Below are positions 26,588 to 36,200 of a stretch of 64,000 bases of DNA, piece after piece. The position numbers were made by a program, and so were the translations under genes. Position 1 is the first letter of the stretch. Each line of letters starts with the position of its first letter. The stretch is from Nodularia sphaerocarpa UHCC 0038 (GTDB lineage Bacteria > Cyanobacteriota > Cyanobacteriia > Cyanobacteriales > Nostocaceae), in contig NZ_CP060140.1 of assembly GCF_022376295.1 (NCBI RefSeq), positions 2,112,356 to 2,176,355 on the forward strand, read 5' to 3'. Under the pieces are notes generated by a model. It was not told the origin of the DNA and made no database searches. It saw nothing but the letters and a program-made list of their open reading frames with translations.

Positions 26588-27390
26588 AAAAGGGTGTAAG
26601 GTTTGCTTGAATTACACTGAAATAATTGTAGACGTTATGCCTGGGCTTAAATGCCCGCTAATTACAAGCTGGAGGGCAAACGTACCTGCTTTAAATATTT
26701 ATCACACTCAACGCGGCAGTTATAGGGAAAAAATCGTTGTCTTCGTTACCGAGATCATTTCTTAGTCTCAGATAACTTTGTGAAACCATAAATTTACGGT
26801 ATTTTTACTCATGATATCTAACAAACTCCAATATCCAGCACTCTACAGGAAAAGATTACTTTGAAGTTTTGTACATCTTCATAACACTATGGTTTTAGTT
26901 GTGCTTAATTTGTTCATCAGCATCTCTGGAATTTTCCGGTTGAACAAAACATACATAAACTAATTTGACGTGATTATGCTACAACTACCTCTGGCTATAA
27001 TAAAAGCTATGATTCCAGCTTTTTAAATTACGTATAAACACTAAAAACACAGTAGTAACTGCAACTATTGTTAATGGAAAAATAAAGTTAATGTAAAAAG
27101 CTTTAAAAAGCTTTAACAAGTTCTTACAGAAACTTTATTGTATAACATATCAAAAACTGAATAATAGTTATGGTTTCGCTAAAAGCACATCTGGCTCAGG
27201 AAGATCACTACTTAACTCTAAAAGTCTAGCTAGAAAAAAATACAGGAGAGTGAATATAGAATACAACTGTTGTGGATGGAAGAAAGATTTTTAATTCCAG
27301 CACTGTGGATACAAAAAAAATATAAAAGATTTTGGCTGGGGATATAGTTCCTCACCCTCACGACCACCAAGTAACCTAATCCGCAAAATT
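26588..27390. other. 800-bp spacer without a clear gene
   Basis: AT-rich divergent spacer between ndhM and a small hypothetical gene. It contains a direct repeat AAAAAGCTTT-AAAAAGCTTT near 27094-27115 and nothing I can name. Short open frames here (for example on the + strand over the ndhM start) lack coding character. Confidence 0.5.
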
Positions 27391-27672
27391 ATGAACTCGA
27401 AAGCATTACCACGCCAAATAAATAATATCGAAGTAGGTGTTTATGAGTGCGAAATACATCTCAAGTTCCGGTTGATTGAAGAAAAAAGCTTATTAGGCGA
27501 TCGCGAGCAATTGTTACAGGTGTTGCTAGACGCATTGACAGAAGGCTCTGATGAGTTTCTGGAGACGCTGCAAGCATCTGTTAAGGCGCAGGAAGTATCT
27601 GAGTTCAAAGCCTCACCCCAAATGCGCCGCCAGTTGATGCGCTTACGTAATGCGGTTGACAATAGTCAATAG
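27391..27672 (+). CDS. Small conserved-looking protein, unknown function
   Basis: A 93-residue protein, MNSKALPRQINNIEVGVYECE, then an alternating hydrophobic strand (IHLKFRLIEEKSLLG) and a helical region (REQLLQVLLDALTEGSDEFL, MRRQLMRLRNAVD). No membrane span or metal motif. Codon use and the regular helix pattern make it look like a real cytoplasmic protein, but I recognise no family. It stands alone between two long spacers; ATG at 27391 follows no obvious Shine-Dalgarno sequence. Confidence 0.65.
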   Translation: MNSKALPRQINNIEVGVYECEIHLKFRLIEEKSLLGDREQLLQVLLDALTEGSDEFLETLQASVKAQEVSEFKASPQMRRQLMRLRNAVDNSQ

Positions 27673-28195
27673 TTAAAAAGCTCAAAATCTCCAGATGTAA
27701 TTGAGTAATCACAAAATCATCAACTGGGCATAGAATGGTCAACTTTTTTGCAGTTAGTCCATTTGCCTATCTACTGTGATCAAGGGTTTGCTTGTATAAG
27801 TTTACTTCAGCAGGACAAGCTCTAGTTGACTCTACTCTTTGATCAGACCAAAATAGCATCTACACCATCTACACAGATTAAGTTCACCGTTGGCACTACG
27901 GAAATCATGGAGTGTCCACTTTATAAACTAATGCCTAACTTTCAGAGCCGATCACAGGTTTTGAAGATTGAAATTTTAGTAAAAGTGCTTTAACCAGGGT
28001 TTGGCTTCGATTTGTAGAAATATTAGGTAGTACAGCTAACTTTGAAGTCAAAGGTCAAAAGTTAAAAGAATCAATCTTTTATACTTCCAAATACCTGGAA
28101 AATAAAGTTTGGCTGATACTTTCAGGGATTTTATTGGGCTAGTATTTTGACTCAGCACTGGCCCACACCCCGCTACGTTAACAGGAATCGAATTT
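27673..28195. other. 520-bp spacer with repeat fragments
   Basis: No gene seen. It includes a GTCAAAAGTTAAAAG heptad-like stretch (about 28045-28065) and, near 28150-28188, a segment CAGCACTGGCCCACACCCCG that resembles a dispersed Nostocales repeat. Confidence 0.45.
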
Positions 28196-28891
28196 CTACT
28201 TAGCGAGTCCGTGTTCTAATGCAAAACGAACTAACTCAGTGCGGCTATTCGTGCCAGTTTTACTAAACAAACGGCTGACATATTTTTCCACATTACGGAC
28301 ACTGGTTTCTAAGCGTCGGGCGATTTCTTTGTTCATTAATCCTTCAGCTACCAAATCTAAAACACTTTGCTCTCTAGGGGTTAAGTCAATTTTAAAGGGG
28401 GCTGGGGATTTGGAGATTGCAGTTCTTTGAGTTAATAAAGCCTTAATTTGAGCGATTTGATTAGCTAGTTCTGCAATGTCAATGGTTTCGCTTTCTTCAC
28501 CAGTGGCTGTAGCCTTAGTTAGTCGGCGAGACAGTAAATTCTCAACTATTGCCACTAGCTCATCTGGATCGAATGGCTTAGGCAGGTAGGCATCAACCCC
28601 GGCTTGGTAGCCCTGAATGCGATCGCCTGTCATGCCTTTAGCAGTTAAAAATACCACTGGGAGGGTTTGAAAACGGGCATCATCTCGCAGTTGTTTGAGA
28701 AACTGATAGCCATCCACCTGGGGCATCATCACATCAGAAATCACCAAATCAGGTGTATTTTGCTGCATCAAATCCCAGCCTTCACGGGCGTTACTGGCAA
28801 CTTGAACGCTGAAACCGCTTTCTTGTAAGTAGTCTTTCACGGCTTCCCGCAATCCTGGTTCATCATCTACCAGTAACAATTGTGCTGACAT
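28196..28891 (-). CDS. Ycf29-like NarL-family response regulator
   Basis: A 231-residue two-domain regulator: receiver with D53 (LVISDVMMPQVDGYQF) and K in YLPKPFDPDEL, a linker rich in Thr/Glu (TATGEESETIDIAELAN), and a LuxR-type DNA-binding domain LTPREQSVLDLVAEGLMNKE with RNVEKYVSRLFSKTGTNSR. The arrangement matches the plastid/cyanobacterial Ycf29 group. ATG at 28891. Next upstream gene on the same strand is the glycosyltransferase, 67 bases away, so an operon is possible but functional linkage is not obvious. Cognate kinase unknown. Confidence 0.92.
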   Translation of the reverse strand: MSAQLLLVDDEPGLREAVKDYLQESGFSVQVASNAREGWDLMQQNTPDLVISDVMMPQVDGYQFLKQLRDDARFQTLPVVFLTAKGMTGDRIQGYQAGVDAYLPKPFDPDELVAIVENLLSRRLTKATATGEESETIDIAELANQIAQIKALLTQRTAISKSPAPFKIDLTPREQSVLDLVAEGLMNKEIARRLETSVRNVEKYVSRLFSKTGTNSRTELVRFALEHGLAK

Positions 28892-28958
28892 TTAAGTTTC
28901 CCTGTGTTGACCTTTTTCCAATTTAGCGAAAGTTGGTGGGTATTGGTTGAATTGAGTG

Positions 28959-29921
28959 TTAAAGCCAGTCAATATTTTTGGCATTCTCTGGCAACTTAGC
29001 ATCTGTTTGCCCTGCAAACCGCGCTCTAGCAGTGAATAAACCAATGGGAGTATTTAATAAATCTACAACAGTGGCTTTACCTGCGATCGCCTGCAAAATA
29101 TCTCTTGGTAGTTCCTTCAATAACCAACGCGCCAAACGATAACTATAATCTTTCGCTGTTATCCCTGGCATTAATTTTACACCGTGCAGTTCATGTAGAT
29201 AGCGGTTAGAGCGTCCGTAGCGTCGCCATTGACTTTCTAGTTCCTCGAATGTAGCGCGGTGGCGGTGCTGGATAATTGCATTTGGGGCAAATTCTAAACG
29301 CCCCATATTTGATTGTAGAATCCGCCAACAAATATCGGCATCCCCCCCAGTGGTGAGATATGGTCGAAATAGACCGATGGTTTGAAAAGCCAGGCGGCGA
29401 ATTGCTAAATTAGCAGTTTGACCGTAAGGACAAAAAGAATTAGCCAGAGTATGCTTCTGGGATAAAGTTTCTTGACGCTCTGCGTGTTGTTCTAAAATAG
29501 TTTTACCCGGTAGCGCCGCAATTTCACCAGCCACAATTACCACATTTAAGTCATTAAAAGGCTGGATTAACGAGTCTAGCCATTGCGGTTGGGGATGACA
29601 ATCAGCATCGGTAAAAGCGATTATTTCGCCCACAGCAGCGCGGATTCCGGTATTTCGGGCAGCGTAAGAGCTTTGAATTTGGTTTTCGCTCAAAACCTTA
29701 ATTACCGGGGAATTTTCCGCAGATGTTTTCAGTAGTGTCAGAGTGCGATCGCTGCTGTTATTATCCACCAGTAAATACTCCACCCGGTCTTGAGGGTAAG
29801 TTTGAGCGCGCAGACAATTAATTAACTCTGGTAAATCTGCCTCACCGTTATAAATAGGAACAACCACTGATACCATTGGCAAGAAGCTCTGGGTAGTGGT
29901 TGCATCAACAAGCTGATTCAT
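28959..29921 (-). CDS. Family 2 glycosyltransferase
   Basis: A 320-residue GT-A glycosyltransferase. It starts with SVVVPIYNGEADLPELINCL, has LLVDNNSSDRT, then IIAFTDADCHPQPQWLDSL, where DAD is the metal/nucleotide-sugar motif. Later GGDADICWRILQSNMG corresponds to the acceptor-side ED-like motif. The C-terminal part has no clear membrane span. It probably adds sugars to a polysaccharide or lipid; the donor and acceptor cannot be told. It is 62 bases downstream of ctpA on the same strand. Confidence 0.9.
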   Translation of the reverse strand: MNQLVDATTTQSFLPMVSVVVPIYNGEADLPELINCLRAQTYPQDRVEYLLVDNNSSDRTLTLLKTSAENSPVIKVLSENQIQSSYAARNTGIRAAVGEIIAFTDADCHPQPQWLDSLIQPFNDLNVVIVAGEIAALPGKTILEQHAERQETLSQKHTLANSFCPYGQTANLAIRRLAFQTIGLFRPYLTTGGDADICWRILQSNMGRLEFAPNAIIQHRHRATFEELESQWRRYGRSNRYLHELHGVKLMPGITAKDYSYRLARWLLKELPRDILQAIAGKATVVDLLNTPIGLFTARARFAGQTDAKLPENAKNIDWL

Positions 29922-29983
29922 AAAATATGAGATTTATCGGGGTGGGATTACTAGAGTGTATTCCCAGTCCCAAATCCTTTGAT

Positions 29984-31318
29984 CTAAAATTTTAAATCTC
30001 TAGCACCAGAACTGAGAGGTTGGTTAGTTGGAGATGGAGGTTGAGCGAAGTTTTTACTTGATAGAGCTGCGATCGCCCTAGCATATTGGGGATCGTTTTG
30101 AGTAGCAACTAAATTCGGATTAGTCGCCAGCTGACGCTCTTGTGCTGCTGTCAAGTCTAGCTTGATATCTGGTACAATCCCTTTTTTGTTAATATCTGTG
30201 CCATCGGGAGTATAGTAATGAGCAATGGTGACTGCCAAACCTGAACCATCGGCCAGTTGATGAACAGATTGCACCAGTGCTTTACCGAAAGTTTGACTAC
30301 CAATAACAACGGCTCGATTATTATCCTTGAGCGCCCCAGTGAGGATTTCGCTAGCACTAGCTGAATTACCATCAACGAGTATTGCCAAAGGTTGTTGAGT
30401 CAAGGCGGTACGATTGGCATTAGTTACCTCACTACCACCCGCACGATTGACTGTGCGGACAATCCCGCCATTATCCAACCACATCCGAGCAATTTCAATG
30501 CTGGAATTTAACAAACCGCCAGGATTTCCGCGCAAATCTAAAACAAACGCATCGGCTTTTTGATTGTTTAAATCTCGAATAGCTCGGCGCATTTGATCCG
30601 AAGCATGGCCACTAAACTCCCGCAACCGGATATAGCCAACGCGACGATTTCCTTCCTGCTTGAGGGTATAACGCACGGTTGGGACTTCAATTGTCGCCCG
30701 TGTCAGCTGCAAATCAAACGCACTCCGCCCCGTTCTTCCTAATTGCAGCTTTATGAAAGTACCGACCTGACCGCGAATTAAGCCAGAGGCTTCTTCCACT
30801 GCCATTTTTTGAGTAGATTTGCCATCAATTGCCAAAATCTCATCGCCTGCTTTGATACCAGCCTTCAGCGCCGGAGAATTTTCGATAGCTTCCACAACAG
30901 TCAGGCGCTTGGTTTGGTCATTCACTTCCATGCGAATACCAATTCCTGACACTTCGCCGGATGTTTGGCTGGTGAGAGCTTGAAATTGTTTGGGATCCAT
31001 AAACCGCGTGTAAGAATCACCCAGTTTTTGCAAAGCTTCGCGAATGGCTACATAAGCCTCTTCATTAGAAGAATATTCTTTGCTTAACAAGCTCTGTCTA
31101 GTGGCTACCCAATCTTGTTGATTAAAACTACCATCAACATACTCACGATTTACCAATTGCCATACTTGGTCAACTAACGCTTTCGGGCTATCTTGTAAGG
31201 CAGCAAGAACGCAGCGAGTCCAAGCAGAGCCAAATACGGAGACAGTGGCGGTTGTGGCGATCGCTCCACCAATCAAGACTATTTGGAGCGGCGAGTAACG
31301 TTTCGCAGATTGGTTCAT
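29984..31318 (-). CDS. ctpA: Carboxyl-terminal processing protease (S41)
   Basis: A 444-residue S41 serine protease with an N-terminal signal/anchor (QIVLIGGAIATTATVSVFG, residues 12-30), a PDZ domain (~115-200, VSGIGIRMEV and IKAGDEILAIDG) and the protease core. The Ser-Lys dyad is in SASASE (319-324) and at K346 (SQTFGKALVQ). It belongs to the CtpA group that in cyanobacteria and plastids trims the D1 photosystem II precursor in the lumen; paralogues CtpB/CtpC exist, so the letter is probable rather than certain. ATG at 31318. Transcribed divergently from the DUF218 gene. Confidence 0.9.
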   Translation of the reverse strand: MNQSAKRYSPLQIVLIGGAIATTATVSVFGSAWTRCVLAALQDSPKALVDQVWQLVNREYVDGSFNQQDWVATRQSLLSKEYSSNEEAYVAIREALQKLGDSYTRFMDPKQFQALTSQTSGEVSGIGIRMEVNDQTKRLTVVEAIENSPALKAGIKAGDEILAIDGKSTQKMAVEEASGLIRGQVGTFIKLQLGRTGRSAFDLQLTRATIEVPTVRYTLKQEGNRRVGYIRLREFSGHASDQMRRAIRDLNNQKADAFVLDLRGNPGGLLNSSIEIARMWLDNGGIVRTVNRAGGSEVTNANRTALTQQPLAILVDGNSASASEILTGALKDNNRAVVIGSQTFGKALVQSVHQLADGSGLAVTIAHYYTPDGTDINKKGIVPDIKLDLTAAQERQLATNPNLVATQNDPQYARAIAALSSKNFAQPPSPTNQPLSSGARDLKF

Positions 31319-31652
31319 GTATATCAGTGGAATATAGTTTTATTGTTGACAGTTTAGCAATCAGGCATTTGGGAAAATTTTCAATTTTTATACTTAATCT
31401 TCATTTATGTTACCATCATCATTTTCTCCTGATAATTCTCTGCTTGTTTATTAACGATGATTGCTCTGATAATTAGCTTTTGTATTAGTCTAATATGTCA
31501 CGATGAATATACAGTAACCTTACTGTGACTTTATTGCGACCATTTTATAGATATCAGATATACACCCTCTATTATCTTTATAAGATAGCACTTCGCCGAA
31601 TTAATTGTATGACTTCTCGATATTATTTAACCCAGCTTTTCTTACATATCTC
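31319..31652. other. 330-bp divergent spacer with a palindrome
   Basis: Promoter region for ctpA and the DUF218 gene. It contains ACAGTAA-CC-TTACTGT at 31511-31526; the rest is AT-rich with no other clear signal. Confidence 0.5.
31511..31526. promoter_or_regulatory. Perfect palindrome, possible operator
   Basis: ACAGTAA and TTACTGT are exact reverse complements with a two-base spacer, a typical dimeric-regulator site shape. It is 126 bases before the DUF218 start and 193 before ctpA. Confidence 0.4.
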
Positions 31653-32423
31653 ATGAGACATAAATTTACAAAAACCTCGTCAATTTCTCCGTTGATAAAA
31701 TTCCGAAAACAGTGGCAATGGCTACAAAAAATAGTTTGTGGCTTATGCTTGATATTTGGTAGTTGGCTAATTTTTACTACTATAACTCTAGTTTGGGCAT
31801 CCTCTGTGCCAGTAGATGCCTTTTTTGTCCTGGGTGGTAGTATTCGCCGAGAAATTTATGTTACCCAAATAACACAAAAATATCCACAAATTCCCGTTTT
31901 AATTTCTAGTGGCTCCCAACCACCCTGCATCAGGCTAATTTTTCAGAGGGAAGCAGCACAGTTACAAAACGTTTGGTTAGAAAATTGTGCCAAGTCAACT
32001 TTTGATAATTTTTACTATGGGATTCCTATTTTGCGGAAATGGGGAGTACATAAGGTCAAATTGATTACTTCACCCACTCACCTACCCAGAGCGAAATGGA
32101 TGGCACAGATTCTCTTTGGCGCTCATGGAATTTGGGTTGAGCCAGATATCGTTCAAGAACAGGGTATACCGGGTAATTATGAGTCTGGGTGGAAAACTGG
32201 GCTAGATATCACCCGCAGCTTATTCTGGGCAGTATTTAGTCACATTATCCAGCCACAATGCTCAAATATCACCAGACTTGCTGAGGTAGATATGCAAGTT
32301 TGGCAAAGCCGAGGTTTTAAGTGTGAACACCAGGGAGGTATAGCAAAAGTCAAAAGTCAAAAGTCAAAAGTCAAAAATGAAAGACTTGCTGTGAATGGGT
32401 TTGAGACTTTTCCCATATCCTAA
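31653..32423 (+). CDS. YdcF/DUF218 family membrane protein
   Basis: A 256-residue protein from ATG 31653 (MRHKFTKTSSISPLIKF); an upstream TTG at 31605 is less likely. One N-terminal membrane span (IVCGLCLIFGSWLIFTTITL) precedes a DUF218 domain with DAFFVLGGSIRREIYV and later LITSPTHLPRAKWMA, which carries the conserved SxxxHxxRA motif. The family is thought to act on envelope or cell-wall polymers in bacteria. The last ~25 residues (KVKSQKSKVKN) are encoded by an AAAAGTC heptad repeat, so the natural C-terminus has been replaced or extended by the repeat. Confidence 0.85.
   Translation: MRHKFTKTSSISPLIKFRKQWQWLQKIVCGLCLIFGSWLIFTTITLVWASSVPVDAFFVLGGSIRREIYVTQITQKYPQIPVLISSGSQPPCIRLIFQREAAQLQNVWLENCAKSTFDNFYYGIPILRKWGVHKVKLITSPTHLPRAKWMAQILFGAHGIWVEPDIVQEQGIPGNYESGWKTGLDITRSLFWAVFSHIIQPQCSNITRLAEVDMQVWQSRGFKCEHQGGIAKVKSQKSKVKNERLAVNGFETFPIS
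32345..32376. repeat. AAAAGTC heptad repeat inside a coding end
   Basis: About four and a half AAAAGTC units at the 3' end of the DUF218 gene. Being 7-mers, they encode a SQKSKVK-type tail by shifting through the frame. Confidence 0.85.
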
Positions 32424-32453
32424 CCACCTTGGCGGTTGCTATATAAGAGGAAA

Positions 32454-32480
32454 GGGAGCAGGGAGCAGGGAGCAGGGAGG
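32454..32480. repeat. GGGAGCA heptad repeat
   Basis: About three to four GGGAGCA units, upstream of the four-helix-bundle gene. The same unit recurs at 32698-32726, and as CCCTGCT/CCCTGCC at 33123-33152. Confidence 0.85.
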
Positions 32481-32697
32481 ATTTAGAATTACCCTGAGAA
32501 AACGCTTTGGATAATTTCCAGCACCTTGCAACTACATGAAATACACATCTTAATATTAACAATCTTGTGGGGTGGGCATCTGGCTTCTTCTTCCCCAAAC
32601 AATACAGCAGTTTGCAGGTAGATGAGGTATGAAGAGCAATAGTGAAACTCTTGTGGGGGGGGAGCAACGCGATTTTGTGAGATCATCATAAAGACAG

Positions 32698-32726
32698 CAG
32701 GGGAGCAGGGAGCAGGGAGCAGGGGG
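32698..32726. repeat. GGGAGCA heptad repeat before S23-type gene
   Basis: About four GGGAGCA units end one base before the ATG of the four-helix-bundle gene, so the repeat itself supplies the purine-rich ribosome-binding sequence (GGGAGCAGGGGGA). Confidence 0.85.
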
Positions 32727-32727
32727 A

Positions 32728-33114
32728 ATGGAAAAAGAACCAATCAAAAGTCATGAAGACCTAGAAGTATATAAAATGGCTTTTGATGTCGCCATGAAAA
32801 TTTTTGAACTGTCAAAGAAGTTTCCCGTGGAAGAGAAGTATTCGTTAACCGATCAAATTCGTAGATCATCACGCTCTGTTTGTGCAAATCTTGCAGAAGC
32901 ATGGAGAAAGCGTCGTTATGAAGCCGCTTTTATTGCCAAATTGAATGATTCAGAAGCTGAAGCACCAGAAACTCAGACTTGGCTTAAATTTGCTGTGAAA
33001 TGTCGTTATTTAGATGTAGATACAGGCAGAGAACTTTATGGAACTTACAACCGAGTTTTAGCGATTCTAGTAACTATAATCAACAATCCATCTCCCTGGC
33101 TCATAAAACGCTAA
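32728..33114 (+). CDS. S23-type four-helix-bundle protein
   Basis: A 128-residue protein of the 23S-rRNA-intervening-sequence family (four-helix bundle). It has SHEDLEVYKMAFDVAMKIFE, FPVEEKYSLTDQIRRSSRSV and CANLAEAWRKRRYEAAFIAK, the three most conserved family blocks. Related proteins are encoded in 23S rRNA insertions of some bacteria and, more distantly, as the Avd accessory protein of diversity-generating retroelements; here the gene is stand-alone. ATG at 32728, with the heptad repeat acting as its leader. Heptad arrays of inverted orientation flank it on both sides, suggesting it moved with them. Function unknown. Confidence 0.88.
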   Translation: MEKEPIKSHEDLEVYKMAFDVAMKIFELSKKFPVEEKYSLTDQIRRSSRSVCANLAEAWRKRRYEAAFIAKLNDSEAEAPETQTWLKFAVKCRYLDVDTGRELYGTYNRVLAILVTIINNPSPWLIKR

Positions 33115-33122
33115 TTTCTAAT

Positions 33123-33152
33123 CCCCCTGCTCCCTGCCCCCTGCCCCCTGCC
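33123..33152. repeat. CCCTGCC heptad repeat after S23-type gene
   Basis: CCCTGCTCCCTGCCCCCTGCC units, the reverse-complement form of the GGGAGCA repeat found before the gene. Confidence 0.85.
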
Positions 33153-33192
33153 TAAACGAAGGCATCTCACTTTTTCGCATCGCTCCCTGTGG

Positions 33193-33214
33193 GGGAGGGC
33201 ATCTTTGCCCTCCC
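33193..33214. terminator. Strong hairpin, probable terminator
   Basis: GGGAGGGCA-TCTT-TGCCCTCCC, nine-base perfect arms, between convergent genes. On the + strand it is followed by TTGTTTG, a weak T-run. Confidence 0.55.
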
Positions 33215-33260
33215 TTGTTTGTGTATCTCACCAATATGAAATGTGCTGTATGTGTCGAAC

Positions 33261-36200
33261 TCAGTTAAACAAGAAATTCGCACCAAACAGATTGACATTA
33301 ACATCATCAGCAATAAAGCCAGATGTGGCGGATAATGTCACTAATAATTGACCATTTCCAAAACCACTATTACCAGTAGTACCATCACCCAAACGCAGTA
33401 AAGTATTACTACCTGATCTCACCACATCAATATTGGTAATCCCTGTAAATTGGATTTGATCACCACCGATACCACGCACAAACTCATAAACCGTATCTGC
33501 ACCATCATTCAAAGCATAATTGACAATATCTACCGCACCATCATTTAAACCCAAATAGAGTTGATCATTACCAGATCCGCCAGTGAGAATATCTGCACCA
33601 GCACCACCAATCATGATATCTGCACCTGCTCTACCATTGAGGACATTATTACCACTATTACCAATGAGAGTATTTCTTAAAGAATTACCAGTACCATTGA
33701 TGGCAGATGTTCCTTCTAAAGTCAGGTTTTCTAGGTTATTTCCTAATGTATAACTAATAGTGCTGAAAACTGTATCAGTTCCCTGAAAAGCATTTTCTGT
33801 GATGGTATCTCTGACATTATCAACATAGTAGGAATCATTACCTCTACCACCAGTCATGGTATCTGCACCTGTTCCTCCGTCCAGGTAATCATTACCATTA
33901 CCACCTGTTAAATTATCGTTTCCTGCACCTGCTTTAATCCAATCATCACCGCTATTGCCTATAAATGTGATGTCGTCAGTGAACCCACTTAAATCAAACC
34001 GTTCAAATCCGGTGATAGTTGTACCAGGAATATTCAATTGATTAGCGTTATTAGTATTAATCGTAATGGCATAGTCACCAGTTTCCCCCGTATTAACCAC
34101 AGGATTAAATCCTGTACCACCAAAGAAGTTTGTTAACAAATTGCCAAAGATGCTATTTGGTCCGGGAATAATCCGAGCCTCAGCGTCTGTACTAGGGTTC
34201 AAAGTATCCTTTTGTTGTAAACTGCCAACTTCTCCGGTAATACGCAAAGTATCAATTCCTGTACCACCGTTCAAAGTATCGTTTTGTTGTAAGTTGGCAA
34301 AGGTGCTAATGATGGTGTCGTTTCCACCTTGAGCGTCTATGATATCTTTTTGGGCTGTGGTGGTGAAGTTTTCGTTATTTGCTGTCCCTGTGACGACGTT
34401 ATCTAGGTTGTTGGGATTGATATTAATCGAGAACTGTCGATCATAGGATAAGTTACCTTGGTCAGTGGTGCGAACTAGAACACTGTAGCTGTTTTTGGTT
34501 GCAGAGTTGAAAATAGCGTTTGTTCGCAGTTGATTACCACTGATGGTAAAGGATGCGTTATCGGTTCCACCTGTACCTGTGACTAGACTATAGGTAAAGG
34601 TGTCACCAGTATCGGGATCTATGGTGCTGAGATTACCTACTATTGTACCAACAGCTTGATTTTCGCTAACGGCGCTATTACTCAGGTTGAGGTCTGTGGG
34701 AGCATCGTTCACCGCAGTCACGTTGATATTACGGTTAGCGGTGGTACTGTTTAAACTACCATCATTGACGGTAAAGCCAATGGTGCGTGGTGTAGTATTT
34801 GGGCTGTCGCTAGTATTGGTATAAGTAACCGCACGTAAAGCGGTTTGGTAATTCGCCACTGTCGCCGCACCAGTTAAGCTTAAAACACCTGTGCTGTTGT
34901 TGTAACTACCTGTAATGCCGTTTTGGTTGGTAAAATTGAGGATATCTTCACCGGCGACGAAGCCAGAAGTAATGCTGACGGTGGCGCTAGCTAGGTTCGC
35001 TGAATCTACATCACTGACGGTTATAGCTGAATCAATGGCTATGGTCGCATTTTCAATGTAGGATAAAGGCGAACCGGTGATGGTAACTTCAGGCGCACCA
35101 TTAACAGTGCTAATTGTGATGTTGCGAGTACCCGCAATACTGTTTAAATCACCGTCATTAACTTGGAAACTGATAGTGCGTGGTGTAGTATTTGGGCTGT
35201 CGCTACTATTTGTATAGGTAACCGCACGTAAAGCGGTTTGGTAATTCGCCACTGTCGCCGCACCAGTTAAGCTTAAAACACCAGTGTTGCTGTTGTAACT
35301 ACCTGTAATACCATTTTGGTTGGTGAAATTGAGGATATCTTGACCCGCAACGAAGCCAGAAGTAATGCTGACGGTGGCGCTAGCTAGGTTAGCTGAATCT
35401 ACATCACTGACGGTTATAGCTGAATCAATGGCTATGGTCGCATTTTCAGTGTAGGATAAAGGCGAACCGGTGATGGTGACTACAGGCGCATCGTTCACAG
35501 CCGTAATTGTCACGTTGCGAGTACCCTGAATACTTGTATCTGTACCATCATTGACACTAAAGCCAATGGTACGTGTTGTAGTATTTGGATTGTCGCTGGT
35601 ATTGGTATAAGTAACCGCACGTAAAGCGGTTTGGTAATTCGCCACTGTCGCCGCACCAGTTAAGGTTAAAACACCAGTGTTACTGTTGTAACTACCTGTA
35701 ATGCCGTTTTGGTTGGTGAAATTGAGGATATCTTGACCCGCAACGAAGCCAGAAGTAATGCTGACGGTGGCGCTAGCTAGGTTCGTTGAATCTACATCAC
35801 TGACGGTTATAGCTGAATCAATGGCTATGGTCGCATTTTCAGTGTAGGATAAAGCGGGGCTGGTGGTGGTAACTACAGGGGGTTCGTTGAGAAAATCATC
35901 ATTAGTGATGGTTCCAGTAACTGCGGTAGCGGTGCCAACTGTGTAACCCGTGCCAGAATTTAAGGTTAAAACAACAGTTTCATCACTTTCAACGATGGTA
36001 TCTGCTGTGGGGTCAATGGTAAGAGTTGCGGTGGCAGAATTAGCAGCAAAGGTAATAGTTCCAGTGGTATCTGTGAAACTGGCTGCACCAATTTGGCTGT
36101 AATCGTTATTGAAGGTGGCTGTACCAGCAACGCTATAATTCACAGTTAAAGCATTGGTGGTGTTTTCTGTACGAGTGAAGGTATAAACTAGGTTGGTTGT

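Noticed and set aside
26588..27390. Small protein genes in the spacer upstream of ndhM
   Set aside because: Short frames there have no ribosome site, biased composition or recognisable motif.
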